Position numbers and translations under genes: made by a program | Part shown: positions 5,845 to 12,382 of the stretch, in pieces | Layout: each line of letters opens with the position of its first letter | Position numbering within the stretch: position 1 is the first letter of the stretch | DNA from: Candidatus Zhuqueibacterota bacterium | GTDB lineage: Bacteria; SM23-31; B21-G16 | Direction: 5' to 3' | DNA: 12,955 nucleotides | NCBI GenBank assembly: GCA_003644825.1 | Contig: QNDJ01000013.1 | Location: forward strand, 1-12,955 | Notes under the pieces: model-generated | Databases searched by the model: none | The model's input: only the letters and a program-made list of their open reading frames with translations | What the model was told of the DNA's origin: nothing

Positions 5845-6405
5845 CTATTCTAATAAATTTCTGGGAACAATTTTTTTCCTTATATAAGTTTTAATATAAT
5901 CATTTCGTAATGGAACAATACTTTCAACTTCCAATTCGATGCCTATATTTCTTATATTCTTCAAAACAGAAGTTTCAGAACCCGTACTATCATAATAACT
6001 GAAATGAAGTTTCGTTATTCCAGCCGAGATCGCCAGAGGAGTCTGTCCATTTATCACCCTGTACAGTACCCGATCATCCGGATTATCAGTATAATCGAGT
6101 TCCGAAACATCTCCAGTATAATATAATACAGAATCGACCATACCATTATTATCTATATCTGCTATAAAAGATATCCTATCAGAATCAGCCGTAGTGATTG
6201 AAGTTATCAGGGAATCCACACCAAAACCAATTTTCCTTATATCCTGTTCAATCATTCTGGAAATATCAACAACATTTTGCTCTGTTACAAGCATCAAATT
6301 ACTTCTGTAGTTTGATTCAATAAGATTCGCATTCGTGCCAATAAGGGCTAAAAGAAGAACTGAACCTGCTATAAAAGCTCCTATTATGTCAAGCAATGTG
6401 CTCAT
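5845..6405 (-). CDS. PilW-like minor pilin without leader peptide
   Basis: A 186-aa protein with a hydrophobic N-terminal helix (residues about 4-23), an amphipathic stretch and a beta-rich C-terminal part. IEQDIRKIGFGV (52-63), DIDNNGMVDSVLYY (83-96) and NPDDRVLYRVINGQT (108-122) resemble PilW/GspJ-type minor pilins, which prime assembly or cap the fibre tip. It starts MSTLLDIIGAF: there is no basic leader and no Gly before the helix, and no ATG, GTG or TTG lies between the ATG and the in-frame upstream stop. The ribosome-binding site GAGG is 5 nt upstream and overlaps the stop of the preceding gene. D6 is the only acidic residue near the helix start. Confidence 0.7.
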   Translation of the reverse strand: MSTLLDIIGAFIAGSVLLLALIGTNANLIESNYRSNLMLVTEQNVVDISRMIEQDIRKIGFGVDSLITSITTADSDRISFIADIDNNGMVDSVLYYTGDVSELDYTDNPDDRVLYRVINGQTPLAISAGITKLHFSYYDSTGSETSVLKNIRNIGIELEVESIVPLRNDYIKTYIRKKIVPRNLLE

Positions 6406-6412
6406 ACTTACC

Positions 6413-6904
6413 TCATTTACTGAGTGAAAAAAGAATAGAATTTTTTATACTATCATCAAAGAACGGGCTCGAAATAGCAACCGTCATTTTTTTAAGAAAT
6501 GTTGGACCTGAAGTTATTATTGAATCGGGTTGTATAGTATCAACATAAGCCACCGATACTGTAACAACATAGTTAATTAATGGTGTTTTTACTGTATCTG
6601 AATATCCATTGTAGTCATCCACATCATCAAAACTCGAAGGAGTCTCCCCTGGTTCAGGTCCAAGAAATTCTGGAGAAGTAAGAGCACCAGGTAAATCAAC
6701 TACTACGGAATCAACAAGAACTTCATCAAAAGAAAGACACAATGAATTCTCTATAATTTCCTGAGTCAATTCGACTCCAGTTATTCTTAATTCATTCTGT
6801 ATCAATGTTAATTCATTCTGACCAATAGTATTATTAACCGAAAGAAAAATGAGACCTAAAATTATTGTGGCACCTATTACAAGCAACATTTCTCCGGTAT
6901 TCAA
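6413..6904 (-). CDS. Pilin-like protein, TTG start, leaderless
   Basis: A 163-aa protein with one N-terminal hydrophobic helix (about 6-23), then a polar segment and a beta-rich, Asp-rich C-terminal part with DDVDDYNGY (93-101). I call the start at TTG 6904 because AAGGAG stands 9 nt before it; the next ATG (6889) would have GGAG only 2 nt away. The protein reads MNTGEMLLVIGATIIL, placing Glu at position 5, exactly where mature type IV pilins carry their essential Glu5, with Met in place of the first mature residue. It is probably a minor pilin, from its place between pilB and the PilW-like gene. I do not recognise a specific subfamily. A CTG start farther upstream would add a basic stretch, but lies before the ribosome-binding site. 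Confidence 0.65.
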   Translation of the reverse strand: MNTGEMLLVIGATIILGLIFLSVNNTIGQNELTLIQNELRITGVELTQEIIENSLCLSFDEVLVDSVVVDLPGALTSPEFLGPEPGETPSSFDDVDDYNGYSDTVKTPLINYVVTVSVAYVDTIQPDSIITSGPTFLKKMTVAISSPFFDDSIKNSILFSLSK

Positions 6905-6913
6905 AAAATTTTT

Positions 6914-6919
6914 CTCCTT
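6914..6919 (-). promoter_or_regulatory. Ribosome-binding site supporting a TTG start
   Basis: AAGGAG on the minus strand, 9 nt before TTG 6904 and overlapping the TAA of pilB. It decides the start of the pilin-like gene in favour of TTG. Confidence 0.65.
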
Positions 6920-8693
6920 AATCTTCAGCTGTTACAAATGCGACTTCATCACAGGTTGTTATTCCTTCTTTAATTCTTTCTCTTCCCGAAGCTCTTAATG
7001 TTAACATACCTTCTTTTATTGCCAGATCTTTAATTGCCTCTTCATTTATCTGAGAATTTGAAGAAAGAATGACCTGCCTTATCTCTTTATGGAAATAAAG
7101 AGCCTCGTGAATAGCAACCCGTCCTTTATAACCCGAGTAATTACATTTTTCACATCCTGCACCTCTATAAAAGGTCGTATTTTCTATTTCTTCATCAGTA
7201 AAACCCAGAGAAAGCGGTATATTAGGATTAATATTTTTAACTTCTTCTTTACAGTTATTACAGATTGTTCTTACCAGCCTCTGGGCAACAACAATATTTA
7301 TGGCATATGCAATCAGAAATGGTTCAATTCCCATTTTATAAAGCCTTGATACCGCACTGGCAGCATCATTAGTATGCAGGGTGGAAAATGTCAAATGCCC
7401 CGTATTAGCCAGTTTGATAGCAATTTCAGCTGTTTTAAGGTCTCTTATTTCACCAACCATCACTATGTCCGGGTCATGTCGCAGGATACACCGTAGTGCC
7501 TGATCAAAATTCATCTTTTCACCGATCTTTAACTGTCGAGCACCCCGAATTAGATACTCAACCGGTTCCTCAATAGTAATAACATTCAATGTCGGGTCTA
7601 TAACATGGTGTAAAGCAGCCATCAAGGTTGTGCTTTTACCACTTCCAGTAGGTCCTGTAAGAATAACAATACCTGAAGGCTTTTTTATAGCCTTCAGAAA
7701 ATCCTCTTTTGCTTTTTTCTGAAAACCAAGTTTATTTAAATCAGTAATAACCTTTCTATCATCAAGGATTCTTATAACTATACTTTCAAATCTTCTTTGA
7801 TATTCAGAGCCAACAATCGGCAGAATAGAAACCCTGTAACGAATCAGATAATCATCAACTTTTCTCTGAATAAATCCATCCTGAGCTTTTTCTCTTTCAA
7901 ATCGGTTTACATTTTTAGACCTATCCTTGAATACAGCAGCAATAGCTTCTGGTTTTGTATTTTCCTGTCTTAACCACAACTGGAGTTTTCCATCAATTCT
8001 GAATAATATATCAGTTGTTGATTTATCTCTTGGCATAATATGGATATCACTGGCTCCTCTCCGAACAGCCTCAACCAGGCATCCTTCAACGAGATTTACC
8101 AGTAAACTCTGATTGATTTCAGCATCCAGAGCTTCTTCCTGAAATTCTTCTTCTTCCTCAACAGATTGAACCTCCGGAGTAATCTCCTGCAATAACTCAA
8201 GATACTCATTTTCGACAGGTGTTATTTTTTTAATCAATTCATCCAGTTGTTCCATACGACAATAAGCAATCTCATATCTCTTGTATCCAAAGTACATTGC
8301 AATTTCAGGAATTTCCCTGTCAGTAGGGTCTGGTGTAAGGAAAATCAGTGTGTTTTTCTTTTCATCAAGCAATTTGTATGGAATAATTTTTTTCTTTAAT
8401 ACAATCGATCTTTTGTCTTTTGGTAAACCGGATAACACTTCAGAAATGAACTTTAAACATTTATCATCCATTTCATCCTTTGATAAATCCACCTCCCGAA
8501 AAGCATAAATAGAGGCAATTTCCCGATAAACAAGGTGTCTATCCACACTGAAATCATTTATTAAAATTTCTCCGAGTTTTCTTCTTTTCTCAGGTGGTTC
8601 TTTTTCCTGAATTCTAAGCGCAATCTGGACGGTTTCCTCCGAAACTATCCCTTTTTTTATAAGCCTTTCACCTATTCTTGTTAAAGCTTTCAT
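6918..8693 (-). CDS. pilB: PilB/GspE-like pilus extension ATPase
   Basis: Cytoplasmic hexameric ATPase that drives pilin polymerisation through the PilC platform. The 591 aa show an MshEN/T2SSE_N-like N-terminal domain (about 5-155), an acidic linker (EEEEEFQEEALDAE, 179-192), then SDIHIMP (215-221), Walker A GPTGSGKST (347-355), an intact acidic Asp box ITIEEPVE (372-379), Walker B RHDPDIVMVGEIRD (405-418), His box STLHT (437-441) and the zinc-binding tetracysteine C478, C481, C514 and C517. Length and motifs match the family. The ATG lies 5 nt after the pilC stop, with a modest AGGA upstream. GspE of type II secretion is the alternative, but pilT in the same operon favours PilB. Confidence 0.93.
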   Translation of the reverse strand: MKALTRIGERLIKKGIVSEETVQIALRIQEKEPPEKRRKLGEILINDFSVDRHLVYREIASIYAFREVDLSKDEMDDKCLKFISEVLSGLPKDKRSIVLKKKIIPYKLLDEKKNTLIFLTPDPTDREIPEIAMYFGYKRYEIAYCRMEQLDELIKKITPVENEYLELLQEITPEVQSVEEEEEFQEEALDAEINQSLLVNLVEGCLVEAVRRGASDIHIMPRDKSTTDILFRIDGKLQLWLRQENTKPEAIAAVFKDRSKNVNRFEREKAQDGFIQRKVDDYLIRYRVSILPIVGSEYQRRFESIVIRILDDRKVITDLNKLGFQKKAKEDFLKAIKKPSGIVILTGPTGSGKSTTLMAALHHVIDPTLNVITIEEPVEYLIRGARQLKIGEKMNFDQALRCILRHDPDIVMVGEIRDLKTAEIAIKLANTGHLTFSTLHTNDAASAVSRLYKMGIEPFLIAYAINIVVAQRLVRTICNNCKEEVKNINPNIPLSLGFTDEEIENTTFYRGAGCEKCNYSGYKGRVAIHEALYFHKEIRQVILSSNSQINEEAIKDLAIKEGMLTLRASGRERIKEGITTCDEVAFVTAED

Positions 8694-8698
8694 TTGGG

Positions 8699-10051
8699 CT
8701 ATCCTATGTTTTGCATTCCAGGCATTTTTGGTCTTATCACAGCAGTTTCAGATGATACCAGGGTTAGAACAATCATAATGACCATTATAAAAAGTGATAT
8801 AGAAATATTAATAAAATCTATAATGTTTTTAAGTTTGTATGTCGTTTCTTTTTCGTAATAATTTGCCACCTGCAAAGAAGCCATTTTTAATGTTCCGGTT
8901 TCTGCTCCTGAATTTAACCTCGAAAGAGCATTTTTAGGAAAAACACCTGTCTTCTCAAAAGCTTCTACTAATCCTGTTCCTTCTTTAAGCATTAATGGAA
9001 TTGCTATAGTTTTTATCTGATTTTCTATATACTTATTTCTACATGCTTCAGCAGCAATCCTTATTGCCGTAATATTTTCACCTGAACCTGAGTAAAGGCA
9101 ATGAAACACTCTCGAAAATATCTCTATGCTTGTTTTATGAAACAGCCCCCCTATAACCGGTAATTTGATGAGATATTTATCGAAAATAATTCTTCCTCTT
9201 TCAGATTTTATTAACTGTAGAAAAACTAATACTAAAACTATTGTAAAACCAGCAATAAATAGTATATTACTCTGTAGAAAATCACTTATCATCAAAGTCA
9301 TTTTTGTCATAGGTGGTAATGGAATATCATACTTGGTGAACAATTCTGCTGTTTTAGGAAATATATAACCAACATAAAATATTACTGCCCCGAAAAGAGC
9401 AATGAGAACAACTACCGGCATTATAAGAGCCTGTCTTAAACTTTTTTTAAACTCTTCATCTCTTTCCAGGAATTTTGCCGTACTCTCATAAATCGATGCC
9501 ATATCTCCGCTTGTGGAAGCAATACCAAGCATATATGAGGGAAATTTACCAAGAACTGAGGAGTGTTTTTCAAAAACTTCCTTACCATCTTTTCCTTCTT
9601 TCAGTTCCTGATGAATATCTTTTATTGTATTTTTTAATGTATTATTTTCAATATCATTGGATAATAGAGAAAGGATTTCGTCAAACGGGAGTTTTTCTCT
9701 GAGCAAATCCGCACAAATCCTTATAAACATTACCACATCTTTACAGGGCGGTTTAAACTCAAAATCAAATAATTTTTTTTCAACCTTAATAACCGAATAT
9801 CCTATTTTTCTGAGAGCTTTTTCGACATCTTCTTTAGAAAAGGCTTTCTGCTCACCCTTAACAGGTTTTTCAAGTCCTTTCTGTGCTTTATAAAGGAATG
9901 TTCTTTTTTTCTCAAGATTTGTAACGCGAATGGCAAACTTTGCAGTTATTTCTTTGACAGCTTTTCTTGCTTCTCTTGAGTTCCTTGCAGAAAAATATCC
10001 CTGTACTACTTTATTCCTTATGTTTATTCCTTTATATCTATAATCAGCCAT
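8699..10051 (-). CDS. pilC: PilC/GspF-like inner-membrane platform protein
   Basis: Polytopic platform protein that couples the ATPases to pilin insertion. The 450 aa hold an N-terminal cytoplasmic region (1-100, starting DYRYKGINIRNKVVQGYFSA, which resembles the usual PilC/GspF N-terminus) and two T2SSF repeats. The first has FPSYMLGIASTSGDMASIYE at 170-189, the second FPKNALSRLNSGAETGTL at 371-388. Membrane segments lie at about 209-230, 262-280 and 412-433. An 18-residue tail follows the last membrane helix, a little longer than usual. AGGAAAG lies 5 nt before the ATG. It follows the major pilin gene after a 66-bp gap holding a stem-loop. Confidence 0.92.
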   Translation of the reverse strand: MADYRYKGINIRNKVVQGYFSARNSREARKAVKEITAKFAIRVTNLEKKRTFLYKAQKGLEKPVKGEQKAFSKEDVEKALRKIGYSVIKVEKKLFDFEFKPPCKDVVMFIRICADLLREKLPFDEILSLLSNDIENNTLKNTIKDIHQELKEGKDGKEVFEKHSSVLGKFPSYMLGIASTSGDMASIYESTAKFLERDEEFKKSLRQALIMPVVVLIALFGAVIFYVGYIFPKTAELFTKYDIPLPPMTKMTLMISDFLQSNILFIAGFTIVLVLVFLQLIKSERGRIIFDKYLIKLPVIGGLFHKTSIEIFSRVFHCLYSGSGENITAIRIAAEACRNKYIENQIKTIAIPLMLKEGTGLVEAFEKTGVFPKNALSRLNSGAETGTLKMASLQVANYYEKETTYKLKNIIDFINISISLFIMVIMIVLTLVSSETAVIRPKMPGMQNIG

Positions 10052-10082
10052 TTTACTTTCCTTTCTCTAAACTTTTCATTGA

Positions 10083-10111
10083 AGGCTGCCCGGAATAGAA
10101 CCGGACAGCCT
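10083..10111 (-). terminator. Stem-loop between pilin gene and pilC
   Basis: On the minus strand: GGCTGTCCGG, 7-nt loop TTCTATT, CCGGGCAGCC, a 10-bp GC-rich stem with one G-U pair, plus an outer A-U pair. It starts 7 nt after the pilin stop and no T-tract follows, so a full intrinsic terminator is unlikely. A partial terminator or a 3'-end stabiliser that leaves far more pilin mRNA than pilC-pilQ mRNA fits better; this is inference. Confidence 0.65.
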
Positions 10112-10117
10112 CCTGTA

Positions 10118-10522
10118 TCAGTCAGCTGTAACAGTAGCTAATGTAGGGGTTCCTACCGTTGGAATAGTAATAGAATAAACGGCAAGAGTTCCATCTCCAT
10201 CACCATCTTCCTTTAATGTTCCTGTAACTACAAGAGTTGCACCGGGAGTCCCGGAAATAGCAAAAGAACCGTTCTCATTTGTAGGATTTACACCAAGAGT
10301 TGCAAGTGTTACACCGGTAAAATCTCCAGTAGTTGGTCCACCCATTGAAGCAGGTTTTCTCAGATACTGCTGAGCCTTCTGAGCAATCTGATTCAAATCA
10401 AGTATTACAGCATCCCTGTTGGATTCAAATGCAGACTGATTGAATATATTTAACCCCGCAACAACTGCTATCCCAACAATTATTACCCCCAGAACAATCA
10501 ATAAAAGTTGTTGTTGACCCAT
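10118..10522 (-). CDS. Probable major pilin-like subunit, leaderless
   Basis: A 134-aa protein: very hydrophobic N-terminal helix (about residues 6-25), polar helical continuation (NQSAFESNRDAVILDLNQIA, 28-47) and a small Gly/Thr-rich C-terminal domain with DGDGDGT (107-113), without cysteines. This is the overall shape of a type IV pilin, and its place as first gene with the best ribosome-binding site suggests the main fibre subunit. The N-terminus MGQQQLLLIVLGVIIVG lacks the usual leader, the cleavage motif and Glu5 (Gln is at position 5). An in-frame TAG lies 15 nt before the ATG, so no hidden leader exists. I recall similar MGQQQLLL starts in hypothetical proteins of FCB-group genomes, but cannot verify this. 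Its codons look less AT-rich than its neighbours, consistent with high expression. Confidence 0.72.
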   Translation of the reverse strand: MGQQQLLLIVLGVIIVGIAVVAGLNIFNQSAFESNRDAVILDLNQIAQKAQQYLRKPASMGGPTTGDFTGVTLATLGVNPTNENGSFAISGTPGATLVVTGTLKEDGDGDGTLAVYSITIPTVGTPTLATVTAD

Positions 10523-10530
10523 AACTCTTT

Positions 10531-10536
10531 CCTCCT
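10531..10536 (-). promoter_or_regulatory. Strong ribosome-binding site of the pilin gene
   Basis: Perfect AGGAGG on the minus strand, 8 nt before the ATG at 10522. The strongest such site in the pilus operon, matching a highly expressed subunit. Confidence 0.8.
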
Positions 10537-10582
10537 ATATGCTAAGTTAAGTAATATTGTTTTCTCTCCACTGGATAACATT

Positions 10583-10599
10583 TACAATTATTATGCCAT
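10583..10599 (-). promoter_or_regulatory. Possible sigma-54-like promoter for the pilus operon
   Basis: Minus strand TGGCATAATAATTGT compares with the sigma-54 consensus TGGCACG-N4-TTGC: the TGGCA and TTG parts and their spacing match, while CG is TA and the -12 C is T. Transcription would begin near 10572, giving a ~50-nt leader. Sigma-54 often drives pilin genes, but the -12 GC is imperfect and the region is AT-rich. Confidence 0.3.
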
Positions 10600-10680
10600 A
10601 GCAGTTTTGATGATTATTAAGCACTAATTATCGAATTGAACAGAAATTTAATTGATTATTTTTCAGATAAAAATAAATAG

Positions 10681-10696
10681 TGGTTAATATTAACCA
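10681..10696. promoter_or_regulatory. Perfect 16-bp palindrome, possible operator
   Basis: TGGTTAATATTAACCA equals its own reverse complement. It lies about 160 bp before the pilin ATG and 275 bp before the glyA-like ATG, upstream of both candidate promoters. A dimeric regulator site is a fair guess; no regulator gene is visible. Confidence 0.4.
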
Positions 10697-10884
10697 GATT
10701 TATAAAACAGTAAAGGAAGGAAAGCCTGTAAAAGAAATATAAAATTGCAAATTGTTTTTGCTTTATTTTTAATGATTAATACTTTAATCTTTTTTTAAAC
10801 AAATCGTAAGATCTTTTTAAAAAGAAAAAATGTTTATAATCTTCTATAAAATGTTAAACTTATTTTGAATAATAAATAAACATC

Positions 10885-10913
10885 TTGATTTTATTGTTTA
10901 TCTTTAATATTTT
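10885..10913 (+). promoter_or_regulatory. Possible housekeeping promoter for the glyA-like gene
   Basis: TTGATT, 17-nt spacer, TATTTT. Four of six bases match in each box at ideal spacing, in sequence so AT-rich that chance matches are expected. It would give a leader of about 50 nt. Confidence 0.25.
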
Positions 10914-10971
10914 ATGAAAACTTAAGTTAATTAGTTTAATAAGAGTGAATATCTCATAATGGAGGTGCAAA

Positions 10972-12369
10972 ATGGATGCATTTGTTGAAAAGACTTTTAA
11001 CCTTGTTAAAAAAACAATCGAAAATAATAGATGGAGACAGGAAGAATGCATTAACCTCATTCCTTCAGAAACAACACCGAGTATTCTCGTTAGATTACTC
11101 GAAATATCTGACCCCTCAGGAAGATATGCAGAGCACAGAACTATGAAAGGAAAAGAAATATATTTTTACCAGGGAATAGACTTTATAAAAGATGTTGAAA
11201 TAGAAGTAAAAAAAGAATTAATAAAATATTTCAACTGTAACGAAGTAGATGTAAGACCTATAAGCGGTCAGATGGCTAATATGGTCGCATTTAATGCTAT
11301 GCTTAAATTTATAAACAGGGGTAATAAAGGAAAACCCTTAAGAAGAATGACAGCCGTGATGAACAATGAACTGACTCACGGAGGGCATCTCAGTTCACAG
11401 CCTATGGGTGCTCTTTTCAACTGTGTTGAAATCGACCCCAATACAGGAAGAGAACGAACCATTGGTTTTCCTGTAAGAAAAGATAACCCTTACAAAACCG
11501 ATATAACAAAACTTGACGAGTTAATAAAAAAATATAAACCTGAACTGATAATATTTGGCAAAAGTATGTTCATATATCCTGAACCTGTAAAAGAAGTTTA
11601 CGATATGGTAAAAGATATGGAAAATAGACCTGTCATTATGTACGATATGGCACATACCCTTGGTTTATATGGAGCTTTTCAGAAACCTTTTGATGAAGGT
11701 GCTGATATTTTAACGGGAAGTACTCATAAAACTTTCTTTGGACCCCAGAGAGGAGTAATAGCAACAAACTTTGACGAGGACTCCCCTTTTAGAAAATTAT
11801 GGATAGATATTAAGAATCGAGCCTTCCCTGGAGCTACAAGTAACCACCATCTTGGTACATTACTGGCACTGCTACTTGCAACTATAGAAATGAATCAATT
11901 CAAAGATGAATATCAATCTCAGGTGATAAAAAATGCTAAATCTTTTGCTCGTTCTCTGAAAAGTTATGGTATAGATGTAGAAGGTGATGAATCTGATGGC
12001 TATACAAAAACTCATCAGGTCCTTATACGGGTGAAAAAATATGATTCTGGCGAAGTAATTGCAAAAAAACTCGAAGAGAATAATATTATAGCAAACTATC
12101 AGGCTTTACCGGATGATGAAAGTTTCATAAATTGCAGTGGAATCCGCCTCGGGGTTCAGGAAATGACAAGATTTGGAATGACTGAAAAAGATTTCGATAC
12201 CATTGCGGGTTTAATGGCAGAAGTAATTGTATATAATAAAAATGTAAAAGATGAGGTGAAAAATCTAAGAAAAAATTTCCTGAAAATGAAATTTTGTTTA
12301 CCGGACAAAGAATCAATAGAGCTTACAAAAAATTTATTAAACAGTATCTATTCTAATTTATCGGGTTAA
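10972..12369 (+). CDS. glyA: Divergent serine hydroxymethyltransferase-family PLP enzyme
   Basis: Fold-type I PLP enzyme of the SHMT family, which interconverts serine and glycine while loading one-carbon units on tetrahydrofolate. Visible in 465 aa: LIPSETTPS (29-37, family LIASEN), RYAEH (51-55), ISGQMAN (97-103), THGGHL (135-140), DMAH (225-228), TGSTHKTFFGPQRG (248-261) with the PLP lysine K253, and GIRLGVQEMTRFGM (390-403) with the carboxylate-binding arginine R392. The usual YAEGYPGKRYYGG block is replaced by RYAEHRTMKGKEIYFYQG, so the substrate or folate-binding region differs from housekeeping GlyA. Length exceeds typical bacterial GlyA (about 415-430) by some 35-50 residues, partly at the C-terminus. 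GGAGGTG lies 4 nt before the ATG. A related lyase or aldolase role on another beta-hydroxy amino acid is possible. Confidence 0.8.
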   Translation: MDAFVEKTFNLVKKTIENNRWRQEECINLIPSETTPSILVRLLEISDPSGRYAEHRTMKGKEIYFYQGIDFIKDVEIEVKKELIKYFNCNEVDVRPISGQMANMVAFNAMLKFINRGNKGKPLRRMTAVMNNELTHGGHLSSQPMGALFNCVEIDPNTGRERTIGFPVRKDNPYKTDITKLDELIKKYKPELIIFGKSMFIYPEPVKEVYDMVKDMENRPVIMYDMAHTLGLYGAFQKPFDEGADILTGSTHKTFFGPQRGVIATNFDEDSPFRKLWIDIKNRAFPGATSNHHLGTLLALLLATIEMNQFKDEYQSQVIKNAKSFARSLKSYGIDVEGDESDGYTKTHQVLIRVKKYDSGEVIAKKLEENNIIANYQALPDDESFINCSGIRLGVQEMTRFGMTEKDFDTIAGLMAEVIVYNKNVKDEVKNLRKNFLKMKFCLPDKESIELTKNLLNSIYSNLSG

Positions 12370-12382
12370 TTCAATTACAAAT

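Larger units (their letters stand above)
10523..10971. other. Divergent intergenic region
   Basis: AT-rich, gene-free space between the pilus operon (minus) and the glyA-like gene (plus). It holds a good ribosome-binding site for the pilin gene (10531-10536), a sigma-54-like element (10583-10599), a 16-bp palindrome (10681-10696), a weak hairpin GCAAA/TTTGC with a T-rich tail (10747-10770), a 14-bp palindrome TCTTTTTAAAAAGA (10812-10825), an isolated TATAAT (10835-10840) and a possible plus-strand promoter (10885-10913). The rest shows nothing I can interpret. Confidence 0.7.

Noticed and set aside
3424-9893. Several open frames of 60-90 codons on the plus strand opposite the pilus genes
   Set aside because: They have no recognisable domains and lie antisense to well-supported, conserved genes; in AT-rich DNA such shadows are expected.
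990-10522. Type II secretion (gsp) operon instead of type IV pilus
   Set aside because: A retraction-type PilT is present, the PilN-type INFLP motif is kept and no GspG with a standard leader is found; the GspL-like architecture of the PilM-PilN fusion is noted as a caveat.
10747-10770. Hairpin GCAAA/TTTGC with T-rich tail as a terminator
   Set aside because: The stem is only 5 weak pairs, and there is no plus-strand gene upstream to terminate.
10835-10840. Perfect TATAAT as the glyA-like promoter
   Set aside because: No acceptable -35 box lies at the right distance and such hexamers arise easily by chance in this AT-rich stretch.
10860-11060. Minus-strand open frame at the start of the glyA-like gene
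   Set aside because: It overlaps the conserved N-terminus of the SHMT-family protein and its promoter region, and shows no protein-like pattern.
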